The notes: generated from the sequence alone by a model not told the origin. DNA of 64,000 nt from Alisma plantago-aquatica (GCA_963693085.1 OY856409.1:504947303-505011302), one strand, 5' to 3'. Positions 39,101-51,643 are shown, counted from the first letter of the stretch. Translations and numbers: made by a program.

Positions 39101-40400
39101 CTCCTCAAGGACAACCAACTAGGTGTAAGGCTTCACAACTTGTTACTAAACCTCTTCAGGTCTAAGGAACTCTTTTTCCTAGCTCAGAAGGTAAGCACCT
39201 ATTTACATATAGGTACTAGCAACCTCATCCTCTTTCTAGGGTTTGGTTCCTCTAAAGGAAACCAAGATATCATCATCCTCCAGGGATCATGCATGAGGCA
39301 ACCGCAACCATCCACTTAGGTCGCATCATCTTCAACTCCCCACTGTTTCTCATATCTCTGAGTCTAAACTTCCAACCTTCTGGCTTGGGTCCTTCTCTCT
39401 CTCTCTCTCTTTAGATCTAACCCTACAAACAACATTACTACTAGAGGTCCTCTCTCCATGAAGGATCAATCTTACAAGCATACCCCTACATGGGTGAAGC
39501 CTATGTTCAAACTTATGTTTGCTCAAGATTATTCATAGTCCCTTATGCTTATCTCATAAGCTATCCAACATACTCTCCTGGCCATGGTTTCAACCTACTA
39601 CCTACACTACTGACGTACTCTGGGTGCATGTTATGCCCTACTCACATAAGCCCATATGGTTTCTATAGGTTCTTCACAAACCTCATCATTGAAGGAGCTA
39701 TCCTTCACTCTAACATGCACGACCCTTTCCCGGGTTGGGTTGCCAACGACACTAGGTCATCCCACCTCACATGGCTCATATCATCATGGGTATCCAAACC
39801 AAAAGCATGTCCACTCACACACATGATCTACCATGACATCTAGCTCATCGTGTCATCTATCTCTCTAATCTTCACTTAGGGTTAGGGTTAGCATCATCCT
39901 CAGAGGATGTTCTAGGTCTCTACCAATAATGGAGGTCTCTACCTCCAAGACTAACTCTCTCTACTCATCCTCCTGACAAGAAGGTATAGCCTCAGGTCTC
40001 TCCTGAGGGCATGACAACTCATGTCATACGACCTAAGCATGCAACTATTCTTTAGTTAACGCTTAAGCTATTAAGCTTATGTCCATGACATATTATCTAC
40101 ATGCTTTTCATTAATTTGGTGGAGGATTCCTTAAACCTTATCAACTTTACCCATACCTCAAGAGGGTGAGGAAAAGAGTGAAAACCCTAATCCTTATAAC
40201 CTTAACAGCATTTGAGTTGAGAAGGGATGAACAAGATGAGAGAGTCCTAAAGGTATCTTATTTCAAGTCAAATCCTAAGACATTGGCTAGGAAGTCACAC
40301 CAATCTGGGAGTCCTCGTATTCCGACTAGAGGTGTGGAGGAAAATCTTGCTAGCCCCCGGACGTGATCCTTTTCTAGACACCTCTGTCTTTCGAAAAATC
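36123..40400 (-). pseudogene. Chromovirus gag-pol remains, element 2
   Basis: Recognisable at the 3' end on the minus strand. The chromodomain tail MKVLGKNHGKGEATWEP is at 36123-36174 (family VKVLWRNHG.EEATWE). FHESDLEHYVRYPSHVL and SPKPIHL, near 36240-36330, match the linker before the chromodomain. GPFEMD near 36390 and the RRMKFTVGEHVM-like stretch near 36460-36500 match the integrase C-terminal GPY/F region. Upstream of about 37100, RT, protease and gag could not be placed confidently because of shifts and stops. Chromodomains direct integration toward particular histone marks. None of the ORFs is intact. Confidence 0.7.
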
Positions 40401-40473
40401 CTCTGATAACTCCCTTGGGTTCTACAGAGTTTGTAAAATTTAATATTTATTAAAGATTAAATGAGGAACCTAT

Positions 40474-40485
40474 GCTCTGATACCA
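40474..40485 (-). other. Primer-binding site, element 2
   Basis: TGGTATCAGAGC on the minus strand, 2 nt from the LTR edge at 40488. Confidence 0.95.
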
Positions 40486-40487
40486 AA

Positions 40488-43400
40488 TGTAATGACCCTG
40501 CCTCCCAGTAACCCCCAATTAAGGGAGACCAAGAGGTCAGAGTCGTTATCCCAATTAATAGGATCAAAGGTTCGACAAATAATCAATAATAATTATAAAA
40601 TTTTACCAAACTATACTGAAAGCTGGTATAAAATAAAACTTTGCATACCTTTTAAAAACTTTGGATATCTACTTCTATCCCCAGCTTGAATCTATTCTAT
40701 CTAATCCTCCTCGTACTTTATTTCTTATTTTCACAATGTGTCACTTTACTGTTTGTTCTTTTCAGGTTTGTACCTAAAACGCCGACAAACAAAATGTCGG
40801 TCAGCATATAAGAATATGCTTGTATGTGGGGAAAACCAAAATTTTGTAGATATGGCTAACAATCTAAATATCACAATCAAGTTAATTAACAAGCCAAATT
40901 ATGCTTTCAGTATGACATTCTCCACCATTTTTTCCCTAACCCTGGCATACCCACCTTAGGGTTTCTCTTTTGCCAATGACTGAAGGCCACATTCTCAATC
41001 TCGAGTTGGGTGCCTGGGGTCACCTCTCATAGTTCCCATTAGTCATTCTATAAAGACCACCTTCTCAATCCCGAGCTTGGTGTCTGGGGTCACCACTCAT
41101 GGTGCCCATGGGTCTTCCCTCCTGGGCTTGACCTTCTGGCATCATCCATCAGGGTGGCATGTAGGTATGAGAATGCACACTCTTATTATTATTGTGATAA
41201 GCATAGTGATTTTATTATTTTCAAGTATGAACACCCACAGTGATAGATTGCATTCAATGTGATGAATCATCTGAAAAACCTTCGGGAAATTAATGCAATT
41301 AACCATAATTAACCACATACCTATCATGCTGATTTGAGACAGAATCAATCCAATCAATGCAAGAAATCCAATAGGAAAGCAAGCACACAAAGAGATCCTG
41401 AATTATGCATACAATTTCCTATCATTGATCATGCCACCAAGATCTATTAAACCTAGCTCGCTTCCTAGGGTTTCTAGTCCACTTTTAGGGTTTCCATTGC
41501 AATTAGGGTTTCACTTCATTTATACTATTTTAATCCCTAATTTTATGCAATTAGTCACAAACCATAATTATCTCATCTATTCCTCATTAAATATATTAAG
41601 GCTACCTTTTAACAACATATAACCTTAATTTCAGATTAAAGGTACAATTAAACATCAATTAAGTCCATTATGCCTCTTTTACATTAAAACTACCATTTTT
41701 ATCCTTTTAATTCATGACAAGATCATTAGGCCTAATTATCATCTTTGGTTCCTTCCATATTAACAACTCATAGTTCATTATGATCTAATTCACATATGAA
41801 CTCTATTTATCATTAATTCCACCTTTATCCATTAGAAAACCCTAATTACCATATTAAGGGTATTTATCCACAATTAGGAACCTTTATACTCAAAATAGCT
41901 TAGAACCATCATATCTCAGCTTTATTCATGAATTTGAATTATTAAAGACATTAAGAGTCACAATTACTAACATTAGGGTTTCAAGGCCCATCAAAGCTCA
42001 TTTATATACATGGAACCCTAAATTAATCAACTTTATATGTAAAACGGACTAAAGTTTGGCAACACATTATTACTTCACAAATTAACCTATTAAACCTTAA
42101 ATATTCATCCTTTATACTCAAATAGGGTTTCTAAGTGCTTAATCATTCTTACTTGAGGTTAAAACCTTAAATCATGCAAGAAATATCAAGATCAAGTTCA
42201 CATTCATCATTAACTATTCAATAGGTTGAAATTACTTAATTTCATCAACTAAGCAACATGAACTTAACCAATATGCTCAATTAGGGTTTCTTAATCTAAT
42301 ACATAAGCACTTTTCATTAGATTAACATACTTTTGCAAATAGGAATAGACTTAGGTGCTCAACCCAATTTTATTGTGTTCCTCGTATTTTTCTAAGCAAC
42401 TTTTATGTATAACTTTTTCTAATCAGAGATTTCTAGCAAAAGCTATGATTTTTGTAAAGAAAATCACTTTTATGAATTATCTATTATTTTTTAGAAAATT
42501 GTAGGCCGCTTGATCCGTGGTCCACTGGACCACACGGATCGAACAACCTAGGATCCACATGCCTAAACTTAGATCTGAAGTATGTGAAGGACCAAAATGT
42601 CCTTACCTCTTTCACATGTGCTCGAGGGCAGGGATGACTTTTCATTACTAGTCATCTTCAACCTCTCACTTCTCTTCTCACATGAACCGACGGTCAACTA
42701 GGGAGCTCCAGAGCATCTGTGCGCAAACCCAGGCCACCGAATGCTACGTCTTGTCACCATGAACTCAAAGGACCCTTTTAATTGCTCGTTTACTATCGCC
42801 TATTATTGGGACATTTCTGGCCATCTCCGACATTATCTTCTTCTTGATAGGGCCTTAGGTCAAGTCAATTCCTTGAATTGGTAGCATCATGATGACCGTC
42901 TCTGCACTACGGTTATGGGAGGGTAAACTGTAGGTTTGCTCGCATTGTTGTGCGCACTACCCTATATATAGGGTGGCCATCGAGTCCTCGATGAATTAAG
43001 GACTCCCTCATTTCATGAAGAAACCGCACCAACCTTAGGGTGGTTGGGTTCGGAACAAGCTCCTGAAGGAGATGGACTCCTTCACATCTTCGCATATGGT
43101 TTCCAACCCGAGGAAAATCCAATTGAAAAATCATAGTATGGTCGTTGATATTCTAGATCCTGGTATGATCGGGATTTGTCCCAGACCGTGGATCATGGAT
43201 CCAACGATCGTAGATGAGCGCCCAAAATCAAAAATTAGGATTTAATCCCAGATAAATCGTGACACATGATCATTATGCCATTGATGTCCACACTTTAGGA
43301 TATTTTGTAAATTGCATAACTTGGAAATCGTGCATTGTTTTTCAACCAATTTTAGGGTAATCTTTATATTTGCATTATCTTCCTTTATTCCATTTTTGAG

Positions 43401-43960
43401 CCTTAAACTTGAAAGGAAAGATATGGTTTCTACACATGCAAGTAAATATTTAATAAAAGTCATTTAGGCACAATTTCTTTCTCATAATACTTTATTTTCT
43501 TAATTGTGATTCCTTTTTCTAATAGAAACCATGTGAACAAGAAATATTTTCCAAGATGGATCCATTATCCATGTTTTCACATATTTCTTGTAATATTATC
43601 ATTATCTCACATTTCTTCTAAATAAAGCAACATTTAATTAATCCTTTCTCTTTCTTGTTGCATTATATTTGCAATTTGGACTCCTTGGAACCCAAGAGGC
43701 AAGAAATCCCCCTTTGGGGATATTCCTTTGCCTTCTAGAGGCTTCTACCACTTTCTTTTCTCTATTTCTTAATTATTCATTTACTAATTGAATTTCCTTT
43801 TTGCTTGTTATTGGGCCCAATAGCCAACAAAACAACCGACAAGACTTTTGTAAACGAAATCCTTTTATTCAAAACAAATTATATCATTATTTGTTCAAAT
43901 AGCTTTAATAGGAGAAATTACATTTCTCACCAAAAGAACCCAAAAGTTGGGGTTGTAAAC
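40488..43960 (-). repeat. 5' LTR of chromovirus element 2
   Basis: TGTAATGACC...GTTGTAAAC; the terminal CA appears altered to AC. Same length as its partner. TATA candidate at 42962-42971. Confidence 0.88.
42962..42971 (-). promoter_or_regulatory. TATA box candidate, 5' LTR of element 2
   Basis: CTATATATAG, about 1 kb from the LTR 5' end on the minus strand, in the same context as 35037-35046. Confidence 0.5.
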
Positions 43961-45867
43961 ATAAGGGTTGATACCCTGTGATATTGTGAAAAGGATTTAT
44001 AACTTGTGATAGTATGATGACTAGTGTAGCCTCATGAATGGCAAGTTAATAGTACCATGTGATGATGAGATGAGACATTATGTTTCACACATTTTATATC
44101 TATTGAAGTTGTGATATTTATATGCTTTCTAGAAGTGAATTAGGGTCTGTCTGTCCACTTGTTTAGTGGATCCTTAATTCACCCAATTGGCATAACTAAT
44201 CAAGTGAAACTCTAATCATGTAGTGCCCTGTGCCATAGATCCATCTGAGTATCAGAACTTGCCAGACGGTGAAACGAGTATTCCTAAGGGAAACTGGGAG
44301 TGCATATTGATGAGTATGTCAGGCGCTTGTCATACTAAATTCAAGTATTAAGAGAGGATGACTGCGGTCATACCTACCTCAGTTTGAGAATGGTTGTGCT
44401 CTTGTCTCGGTGATGATATATGTGAAGAGATTGGAGGACAACTATGGTTGTACCTCAGATGGTAGGGTATGTGTACCTACCTCCTTTCACTAGTGTCATG
44501 ACCTGTACCAAGGATGGACTAGGCTGTTAGCAGCTTGACCTTATGTGTTGTTGTGGCGGACCCATACTGACTAGGGGCGGATAAGATCTTAGGAGTCCGA
44601 CTCTTCCTAGATCTTGTATGGCACTACTTTTGACTTAGCAGTGGTCAGTTGGATTTTGAGTGGTATCCTCAAATTCCTTAGGGCATAATAAAAGATGTAA
44701 GATAGTCTTGTAGCATATCTGTTTAGGGTTATACATAACACTTCATATTGGATGACAACCCTTGTTTTCTTTCTTTTCATTGAGATCTTGTATAGTACAA
44801 AAAGAGATAATAGATATGTTTATGTTGTAGTTATGCTCATGTTGTAAACATGCTTATGTTGTCAAATATACTGACACTGATGGTTTAAATGATGCTTCTA
44901 GCTATGTTTAATATTGCTAGCCATGCCTATGTAATTGTAAATGTCTAAACTACTAATCATGCCTATACAGTTAATTATGCTATGATGTTAGTTCTACTTA
45001 TGGTATAGATATGTTCACTTTATTTGAGATGCCAATATTGATAGCTGTGTTATGTTACTAGACATATTCATGATGTCACGGATGCTTATGCTACTAGATT
45101 GCTTCTACTGTTAGCAAGGAATATGATGATAGTTAGATTAATGATAATGATTTTTATTAGATGCAATTTGATGTTATTTGAGTAGATATCTATCCAAAGA
45201 AATGGATTTATTTGTTATCTATATATGCATTGATGATCATACTTGTTGCTAAGATGATTTGCATAATATGTTTAGTATACTTGAACTATACAATCTATTC
45301 AATTGATTATTAAATACTCCAACTACTTAGTTATCTACTATTTAAAATGTTGTAATCAATAAGCATTGTTGGAGGTTATATCTCTTGCTGGGACATGAGT
45401 CTCACCCTTGTAGTTTGCCACATCTTTTTAGGTAATCAGAAGTGACAAAAACAAAACCTATGGTAGCAAAGAGGAGTTATAGTAACAAATTTGTGAGAAA
45501 GTTGATTAGATTTCTAGTGCGTCCTAGAGTCATCCCTGTACTCTCAGGTCTAGGCAGGAAAAGTTTGTATATGGTGTTTCAAATGAATCAGACTTTTGTT
45601 ATCATATTAATGCTTGCTTGTGTAGCATATTTGAATATTGTTCTCATGTGTATATATGTTGTGGCTAAGGCGATAGAACAATTTGTATCAAATTCTTGGC
45701 ATAGTACGGGTAAAAGAAAGATGTTGGGCTCTTATGCAAATGTTTCTGAGCAGGTGTTGACATTGAAATTGGTTTTAATTTACCCATATTTTTGGTAATG
45801 TGATTAATTAGTGATCGATTGTGATTTATGTTTTGATTAATCTCATTGAGTGTAACGAGTTCTCATA
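43961..45867 (+). repeat. LTR B of the LARD array, 3' segment
   Basis: Resumes with the second ATAAG and runs collinear with 16290-17080 plus 26164-27274 of LTR A. Ends TTCTCATA (CACA mutated). A 118-codon ORF at 45442-45798 corresponds to an 82-codon ORF in LTR A (26849-27097). They are homologous by LTR copy, with no domain recognised. Confidence 0.85.
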
Positions 45868-48318
45868 AGTTGGTAGCAGATCTTTAGGTTCACTGAGTCT
45901 ATAAGGACACTAGGACTTAGGACTAGGATGATCTCTGAGTTAGGAACATGACACAAAAACATGGTGCATACTGCCTAATTTCAATACTTAGTTTCCCTGG
46001 ACAAACATTTAATTATTGAAAAAAAGGTATGGAACTTTTAGATTGTTATCATTTTGATTATTCTGATCAAGTAGTCATTTCATAACAATCTAAAGAGCAT
46101 AATGAAGCAGAAATTATGGTGTAGATAACTCAATATTACCTCAAGAGAATATGAGGATTACATCATTATCTATCAAAACTTGAATTTTTGGTAACTATAA
46201 GAGAACGATATAACCCCATGAAATCTGAATCCGAATACAAATAAGCAAAAGAGGAGTTCTTGAAGATCAAATTCAATAAGATAATAAAGTACAAGACAGA
46301 TAAGTCTGTTCTTATAAAGTGATTCAAGATATAAAATTCACATAAGATGGAGAGAACTCCTATAATAAGTAAAAATGAGAAGATAAATGGGAACAATGAC
46401 AAAGGAATAAGGTAGAACCTGAGTTAATCTCAGACCAACCTATGTGTGTAAGAAAGTGTTAATGTAAAATTAGTATGCCATGTGAAAGAAATTAAGGGAG
46501 ATGATCCTTGTTTAATGAAGAAAATGAAGAATATGATGATTTACCTATTGATAAGCGGTTGAAAAGCATAATAAAATAAGAGAGCATACCCCAGTGGGAT
46601 AAATAGTCATCAAGAAAGGAGTAATGATATATGTTAATCATTATGATTCCTATGCTAATGGCAAGGAACCCAAAATGAAAAAGATAAAATGATACATAAG
46701 AAGTTGTAACTTGCATAATGAAAATAGAATTGGTTACCGGTTTGCTAGTGACCCTTGAACAATGCTTCTATGATGTGGGAAGTGTGTTCCCTTTGTGTCT
46801 TTCCTTTATATGGAACATCATTCAAGTGGATCATTGCCACTTGGTATGTGTGGATTCATTATAAACATGAGGTTGGTTGACTTATTATAACATAAGGTTT
46901 CTGGGACTATGGTTCCAAGATCAGAAGTTTTGTGATGAGTTTGGTTTTGAGCCTTCCAATAATTAGGAATACCCCTCTTATATGTCTTGAGATTTGTTAT
47001 GTTGGTAAAAGTATATGAGATAAGAATGTGAGTTCCTTATAGTGCATGAGGTGGATACCAAGGTAATGAATCCTAGTATCCAAGATGTGTCAACAATATG
47101 GGAAGTATGTGAAGGTTGAAGATGTTTATTAAATGTACATTCCAAGTATTCCTCTCCCTTAGAGAGAGAGAGATAGAGAGAGAGAGAGTTTATGATGACC
47201 CTCGAAATGTTGTTTGGAAGGAAAAAGAAAAGGGATTCTATAATCTTGTGTATGGTCTAGTGATAGCTGAGCAAAACCACTATCATACATACATGGTTTG
47301 TTGATTAGTAGACATGTGCTATCGTGTTCCTTTAAGATAAACGTATGATCAAATATCAATGCATAAGAGTTAGAGTGGATGACATAAGTTACATGACCAT
47401 GATGAGCTTAGGGTTATGTCCTTTAGACTAACCAATGTACCAATAGAATGTATGAATAGGAGAACCAGAGTGTTCGGGTCCTGTCTTACAAGTTTTAGCA
47501 AGCTTTGAATGATGAAATCTCAATGTATTTTAGAGATTTTCATTAACATGGTTAACATCTTTATTAAACCTTAAGAATGTTGAAGCAACTATACTTATGT
47601 GTGAAAAGTTCAATAAGAGTGAGTTGGTGGTTAACTAGTGTACCTTCTTAGAGTTATGGTACATCTGCTAAGTGGGTTGTGTGAACCCTAATAAGATGAA
47701 GACAATGTCGTTGCTCCACCCCTAACAAGGTCAATCAGGAAGTTATATTTGTTAACAGTTGCATACAAGTATATGATTCTTCAACCAAACAGATGGTCAG
47801 TCCACCATTGAGATGATTCGGGAATCCTTTAAAAACATATTCCTCATAGTTCTTGAAAATTAGGGGATTCCTACATGGTTGATTGAGTTGTTAATTACAA
47901 AAACCACTAAAGGAGCATAGAGATGGAACCTTGTAAAGTTACATATGATAAGAGATACATAATGTTCTATGTTTGATAAGAGGCAGTGAGTATGACTTTT
48001 GAGTAATGTGTTGATACAATATATATAATTTCAATATGATTGTTAGAATTTAAAGTTACAATTAAATTTGTACAGGTGGCACAACAAGTTTCTATGTTCC
48101 ATCTTTGTAAATGTCTTCTTATGTGGGGTTTTTTTGTGCTGACCCAAGATAAGATATGTATGAATTGAAAGAGAAGAACATGACCTCTATAAGAGCGATG
48201 TGACATTACCATATTCTGGAAGTAACCATGTGTAATATTGAGGATGACGTGCATGAGAAGTGTCCATCTATGTGTACCTTGGATTTCGGGGGCAAAATCC
48301 ATGTTAGGGGTTTATGGT
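45868..48318 (+). repeat. Internal domain of LARD unit B, with PBS and PPT
   Basis: Starts with the decayed PBS (45870-45882) and ends with the pre-LTR block GGATTTCGGGGGC at 48279-48318. Collinear with unit A. Contains a (GA)n run at 47159-47188. No coding domain recognised; the same pol-less structure as unit A. Confidence 0.65.
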
Positions 48319-48451
48319 TGTGAGACCCCTAACCTTTCTTAAAGTGTTGAACAATCTTAATTAACACAATTGAATTATTATAACCCTAATCTAACCTTGT
48401 GATATGCTTTGAAATCATAAGACACGCTTAAGTTTCAAAAACAATTTGGTC
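48319..48451 (+). repeat. LTR C of the LARD array, start only
   Basis: TGTGAGACCCCTAACC and about 120 further bp match the starts of LTRs A and B. The match ends near TTTCAAA/ATTTGGTC, where LINE sequence begins. The rest of this LTR may lie beyond the LINE, outside the window. Confidence 0.8.
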
Positions 48452-49180
48452 GGGAAAAAACTCGTGTTGCTTTTTTTTGTAGGGTCTGTACAAAACTACT
48501 ATCTTCAAATGAAGATAGTGAAAAGAAAGATACTATACTTGCTACTTACAAAGAATAAGGAATAAGCAGCTGGATGTAGCCAAAATAGCTAGAAAGAAGG
48601 AAACTAATGAGCTCATCAGTAAAAATCTAGCTAAGAAGATAAATAGGAGACATAATCCTTTCTAGAGAAGAAACAACCAGACCGCAGGTGAGAGGGGAGA
48701 AAAGAGACTCAACCATCACCAGAAAACCCATAAAAGAGAGAAAACCATACCAGCACATCATCAACCTTCAGAATGTCAACTGATAAACAAAGGGAATCAC
48801 ATCTTCTTCAGAGGAAAAAACACCACCTTGCATTAGGACAACCCAACACTCATCCTTTACTAAGAACCATACACAAATAGAGAAAAAACAGCTGAACAAC
48901 CATTGATAGGAGCACGGTAGTGAGAGGGGAGCATAGACACCCATATAAATATGGGGACTCAACCATCACTAGAAGAAGCTCTAGCAACCAACAACCCATC
49001 AACCAGGAGCATGCTCAAAGACTCTAGAGAAAACAACATAGGAAAGACTCAACCATCACTTTATCAAAGTGAGAGGGGAGCATAAGGCCAAAATTTCTCT
49101 ACCAAAACCAAAATCAGAATACCGCCAGCCTACACTCCAAAGCTAAAGCACCACCCAAGCCAAAAAACCTCCATAGCAGC
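48452..49180 (-). mobile_element. L1-like LINE, 3' segment
   Basis: The minus-strand 3' end has a short A-run (8 A near 48472-48479) and T-rich tail. It contains diverged copies of the module GGTGATGG...CTCCCCTCTC seen also at 56721-57210, which shows that both sides of element 4 are one LINE. No ORF with a recognisable domain here. Confidence 0.65.
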
Positions 49181-50587
49181 TGAAAACCTCTAGAGGGGGG
49201 GGGTGAATAGAGTTTTATGGTAATTTTAAAGTAATTTAAACTCAAGCAACCACAAAGAAAGATTGGACAAGGAGACACAAGGGTTTAGAGTGGTTCCTAG
49301 CCTTAGCAAATACTAAGGTAGTCAGTCCACTACCCGGTTGCTTACCCAACCGGGATTTGAAAAGAAATTATTTTATTACCTCGCAAGGACTTTACATAAA
49401 ATACATTTCTTTTCCCTAAACCCTTCAAGCAGCCTTCACCTAGAAGTAATCGCCCAACTCGAAGCAGCCTTCCCTTGAAGTAGATGCACCAACACCCGTT
49501 GCACCAGCCTTCTGAAGTAGCTTCCCGTGCGATAGCCTTCTTGAAGTAGCTTGAAGTCCCCTTCTCCACCTGAGAAGTTCACCCTCTCCAATCCGCAGCC
49601 TCCAACCCTAGGAGTAGCAAGGAGAGTACAAGGAATAAATAGGAACAAGAAAGAAATACAGAAATTACAATACCGTTGTAAGCACAAGGCTTGATTTTCC
49701 TATATCAAGCGTTTGGATCTCCTAACCAAGGTGTATAGCAATGTGATTATTATGTGTAGGAGATCCTAGTCTATAAGACATGAAATGGTAGCAATAGGAA
49801 TGTATAACAAGTGTGGGAATTGTACTATTGCTCTTAAACAGATTGCCAATGTAGTGTATGCTCAAGGATTGCACAATTGAGTATGTAAGTGTATATAAGT
49901 GTCCTAAGGCTTGTCCTATTTATAGGAATGGCCTATGGATGCTGAAGGACATTCTAGACAACTTCTAGGGGCTTCTAAGTGCTTAACTAGCCGTTAGGTA
50001 GAAGTTAGGTGAGTTAGTAACGGCTAGTTGCTTTATTCTGCAGTTGCTGTCAGAGACCATCTCGGTCGACAATTGGTCGAACGAGATACCTACTCGGTCG
50101 AAGTTTTGTCGACCGAGAGGCTCCCTGGATTAACGTTTATTTGCAACTGTTAACTGTTGTGTCTAACGGCTACTTTTGGTCAATCTCGGTCGAGAAGTTG
50201 GTCGACCGAGAGTGTCTCGGTCGAGGAGTGTGTCGACCGAGATTGACTCTGTTTCAATTTATCAAATAAGGCACTAAGTGTGTGCATGAGTGTGCATAAT
50301 GTGATCCTATTGGAAGGAATGACTTGTCTAACTATGGTGTTTAGTTAGGGAAGATCTAACGCTTGATTTACATGCAATCTAAGTACTTGTACATTATATA
50401 ACTGTACAAGTTTTTACAATATTGATTACATTGCATGAAAATAAATGTGTAAGCTCGTGATTTCCCTAGTTGCTTTGTCATCCACCATAATCCTGCACAC
50501 TCAAGTAGCTCGTTAGAATAATAAGAATGAAATGTTTGTCATCATCGAAACAAAAGGGATTTATCATAATATCCAATTTATTCAACA
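49181..50587 (-). repeat. 3' LTR of element 4
   Basis: 1407 bp, TG...CA (plus strand TGAAAACCTC...TTTATTCAACA). Differs from the 5' LTR by about 5 substitutions and one G in a poly-G run. One substitution (C to A near 50081) breaks an arm of the first hairpin. TATA TATAAATA at 49917-49924. Confidence 0.95.
50061..50241. repeat. CTCGGTCGA/TCGACCGAG hairpin array, left LTR of element 4
   Basis: Four inverted repeats with 9-10-bp arms and 5-9-nt loops: 50061-50086, 50092-50117, 50184-50211 and 50215-50241. Arms read (T)CTCGGTCGA and TCGACCGAG(A). An MSA-type site TCTAACGGCTA (50162-50172) lies between hairpins 2 and 3. Confidence 0.85.
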
Positions 50588-51225
50588 ATCTCCCCCTTTT
50601 TGAAGATGACAAACATTTCCTAAATATGAAATAAGGAAATATAAAGCATGTGAGTTTCATACCTGAAAATTTTCCTTTTGTAGACATTTATGTTTTTCAA
50701 GTGAGTGCTGGCCAAGATGTGATGAAACTCATTTATATTTGTATATTCTTTCTCCCCCTTTGTCATTTCAAAAAGATGTCCAAGTTGAATGTTTTATTTT
50801 TCTTCTCCCCCTTAAGATAATGCTCCCCCTTAATTAGATATCCTATTAGGAACATGGATTTTTATCTAATTTATCCACAATTTGTTTCTCAATCATTCGC
50901 AAAGGATGTTAAGCCTTGAAATGATATGAGATTCCCTTAAGCATATGATGAATGTATATTGATTTCTCATGTATCAAAGGATGTTAAGCCCTAGATTAAA
51001 TGAGAATCCTCTAAGCTTAGAGTACATAAAAATGTCTCCATCCAAAAGCCCTATTTTTGGGTAGAGAATTCCTGTAAATACAAGATACCATTTTCAATAA
51101 ATTCATAAATTTCTTGAAAATTTTCAGCTACACATGGTGATTACAATATTTTTGTAAGCTTCTTCAATCAAATGGTCAAAGTTTTGATGATCTCCCCCTT
51201 TTTCTTATGCTTTGCTCCCCCTTAG
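50588..51225 (-). other. Polypurine tract of element 4, repeated six times
   Basis: The PPT adjoining the LTR reads AAAAAGGGGGAGAT on the minus strand (50588-50601). Five further AAGGGGGAG(A/C) tracts lie near 50751, 50804, 50823, 51191 and 51214. Multiple polypurine tracts upstream of the 3' LTR are a reported Sirevirus trait. The adjoining tract primes plus-strand DNA; extra copies may do so as well. Confidence 0.75.
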
Positions 51226-51330
51226 ATAGATATCTCAAATGAAAGTTTGAATACTAAGCAAATATATAAAATGTCCAAGATTTAACAAAGATGTATGCAA
51301 TTTATGTCAATCTGGAAAACCAGAAACCCA

Positions 51331-51390
51331 GTCGGTCGACAATTGCTCGACCGACAATGTTCTTCGGTCGACTAGTTGCTCGACCGAGAA
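51331..51390. repeat. CGGTCGA hairpin pair downstream of ORF2, element 4
   Basis: Two inverted repeats, GTCGGTCGAC..TCGACCGAC (51331-51355) and TTCGGTCGAC..TCGACCGAGAA (51363-51389), using the LTR array motif, between the ORF2 stop and the polypurine region. Confidence 0.8.
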
Positions 51391-51643
51391 TGTTTCTGGA
51401 GAACTGTTTTGCATTTGGAAATTCAATTACAATTGTAATAGTTGCCTGTTTTAATTATTATTCCCTTCATTTGTTATGCTCTACAATAATGAACTTGTGA
51501 TCCATATTTTGAAGATGTCTCATAGGAAATAACCATGTGAATCAATATAAAAATGGCAAATTTCATTCAATAGCATAAAGAAGATTACAATCATATAGAA
51601 TTTGACTAATCATTTTTATTACAACTAGTACAACTCCAACACT

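Larger units (their letters stand above)
32567..43960 (-). mobile_element. Chromovirus-type gypsy element 2, nested in LTR B
   Basis: Two LTRs of 3472 and 3473 bp flank a 4.45-kb internal region. A perfect 5-bp duplication ATAAG borders the insert (32562-32566 and 43961-43965), and LTR A shows the empty site. The PBS at 40474-40485 and the polypurine block at 36039-36085 show minus-strand orientation. Relics of the integrase C-terminus and chromodomain assign it to chromoviruses, probably Tekay/Del-like. Gag-pol is full of stops. LTR divergence is roughly 5-10% by eye, so this is an older insertion than element 4. Confidence 0.88.
13384..48451 (+). mobile_element. Tandem LARD-like gypsy array LTR-int-LTR-int-LTR
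   Basis: Three copies of an LTR start (TGTGAGACC(C/T)CTAACC) occur at 13384, 29668 and 48319. Each of the first two LTRs is followed by an initiator-Met-like PBS, a roughly 2.4-kb internal region, and the pre-PPT block GATTTCGGGGG(T/C) that precedes the next LTR. Subtracting nested insertions, LTR A is 4808 bp and LTR B about 4801 bp; the internals are 2393 and 2451 bp. No gag-pol domain could be recognised in the internals. Long LTRs around a short non-coding core match the LARD class, which depends on other elements for protein. A shared middle LTR is the usual product of recombination between LTRs. Confidence 0.8.

Noticed and set aside
39255..39290. DDDILVS-like minus-strand text resembling an RT catalytic block in element 2
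   Set aside because: It lies too close to the 5' end for RT given the element's layout and the surrounding residues do not fit; treated as chance.
45442..45798. 118-codon ORF in LTR B with an 82-codon partner in LTR A
   Set aside because: Shared through LTR homology, with length not conserved and no domain; the region is inside U5 near the PBS.
49342..49687. 75- and 83-codon ORFs in the 3' LTR of element 4
   Set aside because: Copies of leader ORFs in the 5' LTR; not downstream of a promoter here and no domain. Kept only as possible uORFs in the 5' LTR.
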